Assembly (NCBI GenBank): GCA_963847735.1
Contig: CAWKAV010000014.1
Coordinates: 1-5,910, forward strand
Direction of reading: 5' to 3'
DNA length: 5,910 bases
Source: CAWKAV01 sp963847735
GTDB lineage: Bacteria > Desulfobacterota > Desulfuromonadia > Desulfuromonadales > BM103
Shown: piece by piece, positions 1-5,817 of the stretch
How positions within the stretch are numbered: the first letter of the stretch is position 1
How the letters are laid out: each line of letters opens with the position of its first letter
Notes under the pieces: model-generated
Database searches by the model: none
What the model was told of the DNA's origin: nothing
Seen by the model: only the letters and a program-made list of their open reading frames with translations
Translations under genes and position numbers: made by a program

Positions 1-111
1 GGTGATGCGGTTGTCATGCTTGGCCTGCGACTCGCCCTGGCTATCCTCTTGACTTGCCTGCTGGCCTGGCTCTGGAAACCTCAAAAAGGATCAATTGCCC
101 CGGAGGTTTGA
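1..111 (+). CDS. C-terminal fragment of an unidentified membrane protein (5' end outside window)
   Basis: Reading frame 1 is open from the window edge to a TGA at 109-111 and encodes 36 residues. They contain a strongly hydrophobic segment of about 18 residues (rich in Leu, Ala and Ile, ending in LLAWLW) followed by a short polar tail, KPQKGSIAPEV. This is what the last transmembrane helix and cytoplasmic end of an inner-membrane protein look like. The stop is 3 bases before the TTG start of copA, and the copA ribosome binding site lies inside this gene's last codons, so the two are very likely co-transcribed and perhaps translationally coupled. A role in metal handling or cytochrome oxidase assembly would fit the neighbour, since copper ATPases often sit in such operons. 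The visible residues carry no diagnostic motif, so I do not name it. Confidence 0.6.
   Translation, partial: GDAVVMLGLRLALAILLTCLLAWLWKPQKGSIAPEV
102..106 (+). promoter_or_regulatory. Ribosome binding site of copA
   Basis: A perfect GGAGG lies 8 bases upstream of the TTG at 115. No ATG or GTG is better placed, and the conserved first metal-binding domain begins within ten codons of this TTG. The site therefore decides the non-AUG start. It overlaps the last codons of the upstream gene. Confidence 0.75.
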
Positions 112-114
112 TTC

Positions 115-2568
115 TTGACGACAAACACTGAAATCACCATCCCTATCTACGGCATGAGCTGTCAAAAATGCGTTGCCAAGATCACGCTAGCCTTGCAGGC
201 GATGGCTGGGGTGGGTGCGATTGAGGTCTCGCTAGAGGAGCAACAGGGAAAGATTCAGGTGGTTGATGGCGGCCCGAGCCGAGAAGAGCTTTTAGATGTT
301 GTCGTCGCGACGGGTTTTCAGGTCGTGGCACCAATTGCCTCGGATGAAGCTGGTACAGCAGAGAGTCTTGCTACCGAGCATTCCGTCAAAATAGAAGCAA
401 CCAGAACGAGTACCTTTATCTTGCAGGGAATGACCTGCGCCAATTGCGCGCAAACGATTGAAAAAGGTGTCGCCAAGCTGCCTGGTGTCTGCTCTGTTGC
501 GGTAAACTTTGCCGCGGAAAAGCTTTCCGTCGTTTATGATCCAAGGCTAGTGCAAAGTGCCGATCTGATCGCCAAAGTCGATGCGCTTGGTTACCGCGCT
601 GCGACAGAGGATGTCGAAACTCTGCACGAAGGCCGCACCCAACTTTATTGGCTGATTTTTGCCGCCTGCCTGTCGTTACCGATCATGCCCCTGATGTGGC
701 TCGCACCGTTCGGCAAAGCGACCATTTACCTGCTTTTTGCCTTGTCGACCGTGGTACAGTTCAGCGCCGGGCTAACCTTCTATCGCAGTGCCTGGACATC
801 ACTGAAAAACCGCTCAGCCAATATGGACGTGCTGGTTGCCATGGGGATAACGGCCGCCTACGGTTATTCACTGTTGGCGCTGTTCAGAATCTTCGGTCTT
901 TCTGGGGATGTTTTCTTCGAGACCAGCGCCATGCTGATCACCTTTATTCGTTTCGGTAAATGGCTTGAGGCCAGGGCGAAGGGGAAGGCCGGGCAGGCAC
1001 TGAAGGCTTTGTTACACCTGCAAGCTGACAAAGCATGGTTGCTGATCGATGGTCGGGAAGAGCAAGTGCCGGCTGATCGACTCAGCGTCGGAGATCATGT
1101 TGTGGTGCGACCGGGAGAAAAAATACCGGTTGACGGCGTTGTAATCGAGGGCGGTTCGGCTGTTGACGAATCGATGATTACCGGAGAGCCCCTTCCGGTT
1201 GACAAGGGCCCTGGCGCAAAGGTGACCGGGGCAACGCTCAATACCAGCGGCCGCCTGGTGGTTAAGGCGACTCGGGTCGGCAGCGAAACGGCACTGGCGC
1301 AGATTGTGCGCATGGTTGAAACAGCTCAGGGCGACAAGGCCCCTATCCAGAGATTGGCTGATGCCGTCTCAAGCTGGTTCGTCCCTGCAGTGATCGTGAT
1401 CGCGATCCTGACTTTTATCGCCTGGTATGGCCCGGCCCAGTCCGGTTTCCTGTTTGCCTTCAAGATGGCGATTGCCGTGCTGGTGATCGCATGCCCCTGT
1501 GCGCTTGGTCTCGCAACACCTACTGCGATCATGGTCGGCAGTTCGGTTGGCTTGTCCTCCGGCATCCTTTTTAAAAAAGCGTCTGTGTTGGAAAATATCT
1601 CGCGCCTGCAAGTAATATTGCTGGACAAGACCGGCACCCTGACCACAGGTGAATTTGCCGTGACGGACCTGCTGACGGCGGATGGTGTCAGCAAGGAAGA
1701 CCTGCTCAGAGTTACCGTGGCACTGGAGTCAGCCAGCAATCATCCCCTGGCACGTGCGGTTGTGGCGTATCAGCAGAACAGTGAGCTTGTTCCACCGTCT
1801 GTTAGAGATGTCGAAGAGACCGGCGGCTTTGGACTGGCCGGCACAATTGGTGGTGTACAAGTCCTGGCAGGGAACCGGCGGCTGATGGCACGTGAGTCGA
1901 TCTCTGTCGAAGCTTTTGACCAGCGAATTGATGCATGGGCTGCAGCCGGAAAATCGGTCATTTATGTCTCCGGTGACGGGCTATTGTTGGGAGCCATAGC
2001 TCTGGCTGATACCATTAAAGATGGTGCCGTCGAAACAGTTGCCCGTCTGCAACAGCTTGGCTTACAGACGATTATGATCACTGGTGACCGAAAGACTTCC
2101 GCTGACGCAATTGCGATGCAGCTTGGCCTGTCCCAGGTCGAAGCCGAGGTGCTTCCGGAAGGCAAACTGGAGGTTGTTAAACGTTATCAGCAAAAGGGCT
2201 TCTTCACCGGCATGGTCGGTGACGGCATCAACGATGCCCCGGCGCTGGCCCAGGCTGATATCGGTATCGCCATTGGCAGCGGTACAGATGTCGCCAAGGA
2301 AACCGGTGACCTGGTCCTGGTGAAGGGGGACATCCGCGATGTTGAGCGCGGCATACGCCTGGGACGGAAAACCCTTGCCAAGATCAAGCAGAACCTGTTC
2401 TGGGCATTCTTCTACAATGTGATCGGCATCCCGATTGCCGCAGGACTGTTTTATCCAGCTTTCGGAATCATCCTCAAGCCTGAGTTTGCAGGCTTGGCCA
2501 TGGCCTTCTCCAGCGTTTCAGTCGTGATGAACAGTTTGTTGCTGAAGCGGGCTGCGGAGAAGCTTTGA
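115..2568 (+). CDS. copA: Cu+-exporting P1B-type ATPase (CopA type)
   Basis: This 817-residue inner-membrane pump is expected to export Cu+ from the cytoplasm at the cost of ATP. Two N-terminal heavy-metal-associated domains carry GMSCQKC (Cys16/Cys19) and GMTCANC (Cys108/Cys111). Four hydrophobic segments follow (about 178-285), then the actuator loop with TGEP (356-359). The transport-site CPC is at 460-462. The phosphorylation motif DKTGT has Asp504, the nucleotide-binding His-Pro pair is 543-544, and the hinge GDGINDAP is 702-709. The last two membrane segments hold Tyr767-Asn768 and Met796...Ser799-Ser800. CPC plus YN plus MxxSS is the signature of Cu+ (P1B-1) pumps rather than Zn/Cd pumps. 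Length and motif order match full-length bacterial CopA and nothing appears broken. It starts at TTG behind a perfect GGAGG and follows a membrane protein by 3 bases. No CueR/CsoR operator can be judged because the operon start lies outside the window. No terminator follows: an IS begins about 8 bases after the stop. Confidence 0.96.
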   Translation: MTTNTEITIPIYGMSCQKCVAKITLALQAMAGVGAIEVSLEEQQGKIQVVDGGPSREELLDVVVATGFQVVAPIASDEAGTAESLATEHSVKIEATRTSTFILQGMTCANCAQTIEKGVAKLPGVCSVAVNFAAEKLSVVYDPRLVQSADLIAKVDALGYRAATEDVETLHEGRTQLYWLIFAACLSLPIMPLMWLAPFGKATIYLLFALSTVVQFSAGLTFYRSAWTSLKNRSANMDVLVAMGITAAYGYSLLALFRIFGLSGDVFFETSAMLITFIRFGKWLEARAKGKAGQALKALLHLQADKAWLLIDGREEQVPADRLSVGDHVVVRPGEKIPVDGVVIEGGSAVDESMITGEPLPVDKGPGAKVTGATLNTSGRLVVKATRVGSETALAQIVRMVETAQGDKAPIQRLADAVSSWFVPAVIVIAILTFIAWYGPAQSGFLFAFKMAIAVLVIACPCALGLATPTAIMVGSSVGLSSGILFKKASVLENISRLQVILLDKTGTLTTGEFAVTDLLTADGVSKEDLLRVTVALESASNHPLARAVVAYQQNSELVPPSVRDVEETGGFGLAGTIGGVQVLAGNRRLMARESISVEAFDQRIDAWAAAGKSVIYVSGDGLLLGAIALADTIKDGAVETVARLQQLGLQTIMITGDRKTSADAIAMQLGLSQVEAEVLPEGKLEVVKRYQQKGFFTGMVGDGINDAPALAQADIGIAIGSGTDVAKETGDLVLVKGDIRDVERGIRLGRKTLAKIKQNLFWAFFYNVIGIPIAAGLFYPAFGIILKPEFAGLAMAFSSVSVVMNSLLLKRAAEKL

Positions 2569-2576
2569 TTCCTGCT

Positions 2577-2890
2577 TGTTTGCGGCTGTATCAAGGGCAA
2601 AATGAGCGTAACTGTTTAGGGTAAGGTTCGAGGCCCGAAGTGCAAGGAACGCGGAAAGTCAAAAAATCTGTTTAACGCAAAGGCGCAAAGACGCCGAGAG
2701 AATAAAATCTAACTGAAAGGCTCGGATGCCACTTTGGGCTTTCGGCCTATGTGATCCCGTGGAGGGGAGATGTCGGAGGGGAACGATTTAACCGTTTACC
2801 ACCCCCGGTAGTCGCAGCAGTCGCCGTTGTGGAAAATGCTCAACAAGCATTACGGAATCTCTGAACAGGAGTTCGAGCAGAAGTATCAAA
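2577..2890 (+). repeat. Direct repeat, left copy (IS left end plus first 40 transposase codons)
   Basis: These 314 bases align with 5338-5653 in the same orientation. My hand alignment gives 14 substitutions and one 2-base difference in an A-run (6 versus 8 A), about 95% identity. The stretch 2704-2807 is identical in both copies. Similarity ends at 2890, inside the transposase gene, where the right copy changes to unrelated sequence. Confidence 0.93.
2675..2698 (+). repeat. Three tandem 8-base units in the IS leader
   Basis: ACGCAAAG, GCGCAAAG and ACGCCGAG follow one another without gaps. The right IS copy keeps the first two units (5438-5453) while the third is altered to AAGCTGAG. Such short direct units could be a protein-binding site at the element end or a decayed low-complexity repeat. 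No function is shown. Confidence 0.5.
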
Positions 2891-4135
2891 AGGCTTACGG
2901 TTTCAAGCTCGCGGTTGTCGATGACGTGTTACGCGACTATCTGAAATGTGGTGACCTGCGCGAGGGTTTCGCCCGTGTTCGATGCCCCGACTGCAGCCAT
3001 GAGTACCTTCATTCGGCTGCAAAGGTCGCTGGTTCTGCCCGAGCTGTCACGCCAATAAGGTGGTTCGGCGATCTACTTGGCAGCACAATCCTCTCCCCCC
3101 CCCCTACAGCACCGCCAGAATGCTTTCACCCTGCCGAAAATTCTGCGTATCTATTTCCGCTACGATCGTGCGTTGCTCACCAGGCTCTGCCAGTACGCCA
3201 ACCGAAGTCTGCTCCATCTCTTCAGGACAGTCTTCAATGTCAAGTCTGGCCAGCTCGGCACGGTGACCGCCATCCAGACGTTTGGCGACTACGGTCGCTG
3301 GCATACACATCTTCACCTGCTGGTGGTCGACGGCCTTTTTATGCCAAGTGGCAACTTCCACGTCATGCCCGATGTCGGCCTCAAACCTTTGCAGGAACTG
3401 TTTCGTGCCGCGGCGCTGAAGATGTTGAAAAAGGAGGGGAAGATCGACGATGATTTCATCCGTAAGTTTATGCAGTGGCGACATATGTCCGGGTTCAAGA
3501 TTCACAACGGTGTCAAGATAGACCGGCAGGACAATAAAGGCCGTGAAGCGCTCGCACAGTAGATCATTTGCAGTTCGTTTGCTTTGGAGAAGATACAATA
3601 CATTGACGATTCAGGAACGGTGATCTATCGTTCGAATTTGGGGCATGGAAAGAACAAAAGAAACTTTAAGTTTCAGCGCAGAAGAATTCATCGCCAGGAT
3701 CACCCCGCACATCCCTGACAGGTCTTTTCAACTGGTGCGCTATTATGGCTGGTATTCCAATCGCTCAAGAGGGGATCATAAGAAAAAGCAGCAAAAAAAT
3801 AACACTGATACCACATCTATGCAGCAGAAATCCTGACAATCACCGAAGCACACAAAAAAATTCCATCAAAGACCTGGCGGGAGTGCATCAAGAAGGTCTG
3901 GGAAGTTGACCCGCTGGACTGTTCAAAGTGTGGTGGCGAGATGAAGATCATCAGCTTCATCGACGAGCCATTGCTGATCCACCGCATTCTTGAATACCTC
4001 GGTCTTTGGCACGAGAGTCTACCCAAAGGTCTGCCGCCTCCCAAAGAACAGGAAGACACCGCCGAAGTTGTTGTCTGTGAAGCGTTCGGCGACGGCTGGG
4101 GCCGTCACGATGAAACGGATAACACACTGCACTGA
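2770..4135 (+). pseudogene. IS91-family transposase, broken by two stops and multiple frameshifts
   Basis: Piecing three frames together gives a full-length IS91-type transposase of about 455 codons. It starts at ATG 2770 (MSEGNDLTVYHPR) and ends at TGA 4133. The N-terminal zinc-binding domain shows CPDC (2983-2994) and, in a shifted frame, C-x5-CPSCH (3018-3050). The HUH nuclease motif HLH lies at 3308-3316 within WHTHLHLLV. The tyrosine region RYYGWYSNR (3738-3764) supplies the likely catalytic Tyr, and a C-terminal CxxC lies at 3920-3931. Lesions: TAG at 2809; loss of about 4 bases near 3012; loss of 2 near 3062; a ten-C run at 3095-3104 that shifts frame; TAG at 3560 where relatives, as I recall them, have a Tyr codon; loss of 2 near 3671-3675; a further shift between 3803 and 3833. 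The right copy reads CAT where this one has TAG 2809, which confirms that stop as secondary. Longest intact piece: 3077-3562. It cannot make an active enzyme. Confidence 0.9.
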
Positions 4136-4337
4136 CGGTCATGTGGGGTGTGCTTGCTACTTGACCCAGCAGGCAGTATAGGATAAGTGCGTGCAAAATC
4201 GGTGGCTTCCAAGTGGTTTTGCGGTGTTGAGTGGTTTTCCCTGCCGGGGTCTTGGTTTTGACAAGGTTTTGGTTGTTGGGTAAAATTGAAAAGGGTTGGT
4301 TTTTGTCTGATTATACCGTTATGGTGGACAGAATTTA
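4136..4337. other. Non-coding G/T-rich stretch, probable right end of the IS
   Basis: There is no plausible gene here. The + strand is strikingly rich in G and T from about 4198 to 4310, with the word GGTTTT at 4215, 4233, 4254, 4265 and 4298. It lies directly after the transposase stop, where IS91-type elements carry their replication origin end (oriIS). An origin role is inference only, because no clear origin hairpin was found. The segment TTATACCGTTATGGTGGAC near 4311-4329 is the best candidate for the outer boundary, with low certainty. Confidence 0.4.
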
Positions 4338-4340
4338 TTG

Positions 4341-5150
4341 ATGTCGGCACAAACCTTAAGAAGCAAATTCTTATCATTCAATGGAAAGCCTCTTACGGCC
4401 AAACGAATCCTTCAGGCAATGCAGGAGCGCGTGCGGAATCGCCTGCAACCGGTCAATGAGGTGCGGGGAGTATATGCGACCTTTGCTGAAGCCGTTGCAG
4501 CGGCACCGCGGACCAAGCCTGTGGGTTACGACAACGCGAATGCGAGCAGTTGGTACGCCGAGAAGCATTCTGACGTCAAACTAGAAGATTACCCAGTTCT
4601 CTACTGGCTAAAAAGTGCATTCGAGGACAGTAGTTCGCTGTTCGAAATCGGAGGGCACGTGGGCGTGGCATATTATGGCTTCTCCCGAGTCCTCGAATAT
4701 CCGCGCGAACTCACATGGACGATTCTGGACGTTCCGAGCGTGATGGTGGCCGGAGAGTCCCTTGCGCAAGAACGGGGCCGAAAGAACCTGCGATTCGCCC
4801 GCGAGGGGATATCGGGCGTGCGAGGGGCCGACATCGTATTTTCCGCCGGTGCACTCCAATACCTGGAAACAGACCTTTCCACAATCGTGGGCGACTTTCG
4901 ACAGCGACCCAGGCATGTATTGATCAACCTGACACCGGTTTACGAAGGACCCAGTTTTGTGACTATTCAAAATGTTGGCAGTGTCTACTGCGCCTACCGG
5001 GTTTTCAACTGGCAGGAGTTGGTCGGCGGCCTCGAAGCCATCGGCTATCGACTGGTGGATTCATGGGGCAAGCCGAGGCGGTTCCGAGTACCGGGTCACC
5101 CCGACAAGGCCTTTGAACAATACAGCGGGTTCTACTTTCGGGCAGAATAG
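4341..5150 (+). CDS. TIGR04325 family methyltransferase (putative, surface polysaccharide)
   Basis: This predicted SAM-dependent methyltransferase has 269 residues from ATG 4341. A TTG directly before it at 4338 is an alternative start, and the only Shine-Dalgarno-like bases are GGTGGA at 4324-4328. The Rossmann-type SAM site is FEIGGHVG (101-108). DVP at 130-132 probably supplies the next strand's acidic residue. SAGALQY (168-174) matches the post-strand-4 region. YDNANASSWY (63-72) and EDYPVLYWL just before motif I are what I recognise as hallmarks of the TIGR04325 family. Length matches that family and no lesion is visible. Members usually sit in O-antigen, capsule or exopolysaccharide clusters, so a sugar substrate is plausible but not shown. 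Here no glycosyltransferase accompanies it: it stands between two IS91-like fragments and looks like a passenger captured from such a cluster. It is cytoplasmic, with no signal peptide or membrane segment. Confidence 0.85.
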   Translation: MSAQTLRSKFLSFNGKPLTAKRILQAMQERVRNRLQPVNEVRGVYATFAEAVAAAPRTKPVGYDNANASSWYAEKHSDVKLEDYPVLYWLKSAFEDSSSLFEIGGHVGVAYYGFSRVLEYPRELTWTILDVPSVMVAGESLAQERGRKNLRFAREGISGVRGADIVFSAGALQYLETDLSTIVGDFRQRPRHVLINLTPVYEGPSFVTIQNVGSVYCAYRVFNWQELVGGLEAIGYRLVDSWGKPRRFRVPGHPDKAFEQYSGFYFRAE

Positions 5151-5337
5151 CGCGCCGCCTGCGCACTTGCGAGTCCGCCGAGTTGATTTCTTGGGCACCC
5201 ACCGCGAGTTGACATGACACTCTCGCCACGCGCCTCCGAGGCCCCACATCTTCACACAGGTGTCCTTTTCAACCCCTGCGCGCCGTCCCGCCTTTCCTGT
5301 GAGTCGGATTTCAGCCGGCTCAAGATTCCAACGCTCC
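5151..5337. other. Spacer without a recognisable gene
   Basis: These 187 bases lie between the methyltransferase stop and the second IS left end. The part just after the gene is G+C-rich. No strong hairpin with a T-run is seen, so no terminator is called. A 50-codon frame from ATG 5214 runs into the IS repeat and stops at 5364. It has no good ribosome binding site and no recognised similarity. The stretch may be what remains of a gene that followed the methyltransferase in its original cluster. Confidence 0.4.
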
Positions 5338-5653
5338 TGTTTGCGGCTGTATCAAGGGCAAAATGACCGTAACTGTTTAGAGTAAGGTTGGAGGCCCGAA
5401 GTGCAAGGAACGCGGAAAGTCAAAAAAAATCTGTTTAACGCAAAGGCGCAAAGAAGCTGAGAGAAGAAAATCTAACTGAAAGGCTCGGATGCCACTTTGG
5501 GCTTTCGGCCTATGTGATCCCGTGGAGGGGAGATGTCGGAGGGGAACGATTTAACCGTTTACCACCCCCGACATTCGCAGCAGTCGCCGTTGTGGAAAAT
5601 GCTCGACAAGCATTACGGACCTTTTGAACAGGAGTTCGAGCAGAAGTATCAAA
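5338..5653 (+). mobile_element. Truncated second copy of the IS91-like element (left end only)
   Basis: These 316 bases match 2577-2890 with 14 substitutions and one 2-base difference by hand count. The copy includes the leader, the duplicated GGAGGGGA words and the transposase start at ATG 5533, and it stops abruptly at 5653. It lacks the nonsense codon found at 2809 in the left copy, so it is the less damaged version of this end. Its orientation is the same as that of the left copy, so the pair forms direct repeats around the methyltransferase. Confidence 0.92.
5338..5653 (+). repeat. Direct repeat, right copy
   Basis: Partner of 2577-2890. The start-to-start distance is 2761 bases. Bases 5467-5570 are identical to 2704-2807. 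The copies are long and similar enough for homologous recombination, which would delete the decayed transposase and the methyltransferase and leave one chimeric repeat. Confidence 0.9.
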
Positions 5654-5688
5654 TAATGGAACTTCGGCTTGGAGAACACTCTGCTTGA
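5533..5688 (+). pseudogene. 5' fragment of IS91-family transposase
   Basis: ATG 5533 opens a 51-codon frame. The first 40 codons are the transposase N terminus (MSEGNDLTVYHPRHSQQSPL, then WKMLDKHYG and QEFEQKYQ), with HPRHSQQSPLW as I recall it from IS91 relatives. After the breakpoint at 5653 the frame continues through unrelated sequence for about 11 codons (IMELRLGEHSA) to TGA 5686. It lacks the zinc, HUH and tyrosine regions entirely, so it has no transposase activity. Its start is preceded by GGAGG with only about 4 bases of spacing. It also serves to identify the true start codon and the secondary nature of the TAG in the left copy. Confidence 0.85.
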
Positions 5689-5817
5689 TTTATTGCTCTA
5701 TCCTGCTTGCAGTATAGTGCTTGAACCGAAATTTTCTGGTTAGACTATGGCGTTTTCACTCGTAATGAGGTTTAATGTCTGCTGAAGTTGCATCCTGCAC
5801 CATGATTATTTAACCTT
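5654..5817. other. Non-coding spacer upstream of the last gene
   Basis: These 164 A+T-richer bases lie between the IS breakpoint and ATG 5818, presumably resident chromosome holding the promoter of the last gene. TATAGT at 5713-5718 and TTGAAC at 5721-5726 resemble promoter elements, but neither has a partner at normal spacing, so no promoter is called. CCTGCTTG at 5702-5709 also occurs at the left IS junction (2571-2578). Confidence 0.4.
5775..5813 (+). CDS. Possible 12-codon leader ORF
   Basis: ATG 5775 reads MSAEVASCTMII and ends with TAA at 5811-5813, 4 bases before ATG 5818 of the next gene. GAGG at 5767-5770 is a passable ribosome binding site with short (4-base) spacing. The next gene has no evident site of its own, so translational coupling is conceivable. 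A frame this short can easily arise by chance, and the peptide has no run of codons that suggests attenuation. Confidence 0.2.
   Translation: MSAEVASCTMII

Larger units (their letters stand above)
2577..4320 (+). mobile_element. Degenerate IS91-family-like (HUH rolling-circle) insertion sequence
   Basis: The left boundary is set by the start of similarity to the second copy (2577 matches 5338). The element then has a leader of about 190 bases, a decayed IS91-type transposase (2770-4135) and a G/T-rich tail. The right boundary is not defined because the second copy lacks this end. I place it near 4320 because the methyltransferase starts at 4341 and the resulting length, about 1.75 kb, is normal for the family. 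IS91-type elements have no terminal inverted repeats and make no target duplication, and none is seen. A CTTG tetranucleotide at 2575-2578 sits at the left edge. IS91 elements target CTTG/GTTC-type tetramers (CAAG/GAAC on the other strand) at the origin end, so this may be relevant or chance. Confidence 0.75.

Noticed and set aside
1326..1739. Long antisense frames within copA (also 1095-1313 and 1962-2165, - strand)
   Set aside because: They are opposite a gene with every catalytic motif intact, and show no recognisable protein motif or ribosome binding site. They are codon-bias shadows.
2720..2752. Hairpin around AGGC...GCCT in the IS leader
   Set aside because: Only short 3-4 bp stems can be formed by eye and no T-run follows, so it is not a terminator or riboswitch on this evidence.
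3104..3598. 164-codon antisense frame over the transposase
   Set aside because: It is a mirror of the conserved HUH-containing region on the + strand and has no independent evidence.
3645..3836. 63-codon frame as a separate small gene
   Set aside because: From about codon 11 its residues (SAEEFIARITPHIP, RYYGWYSNRSRG) are the tyrosine region of the broken transposase, so it is one piece of that pseudogene.
3941..4135. 64-codon frame as a separate small gene
   Set aside because: The same frame is open upstream from 3803 and carries transposase C-terminal sequence including the CxxC pair. ATG 3941 is an internal Met.
4608..4970. 120-codon antisense frame over the methyltransferase, and the 133-codon + strand frame at 4715-5116
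   Set aside because: Both overlap the intact methyltransferase, whose SAM motifs are clear. Neither shows any family feature.
5214..5366. 50-codon frame running into the second IS end
   Set aside because: No ribosome binding site and no recognised similarity, and its end is determined by IS sequence. It may be the start of a disrupted gene but this cannot be supported.
5685..5726. Promoter candidates TTGATT / TATAGT and TTGAAC upstream of the last gene
   Set aside because: The spacing between the possible -35 and -10 elements is 22 or 14 bases, or no partner exists, so none meets a normal promoter layout.
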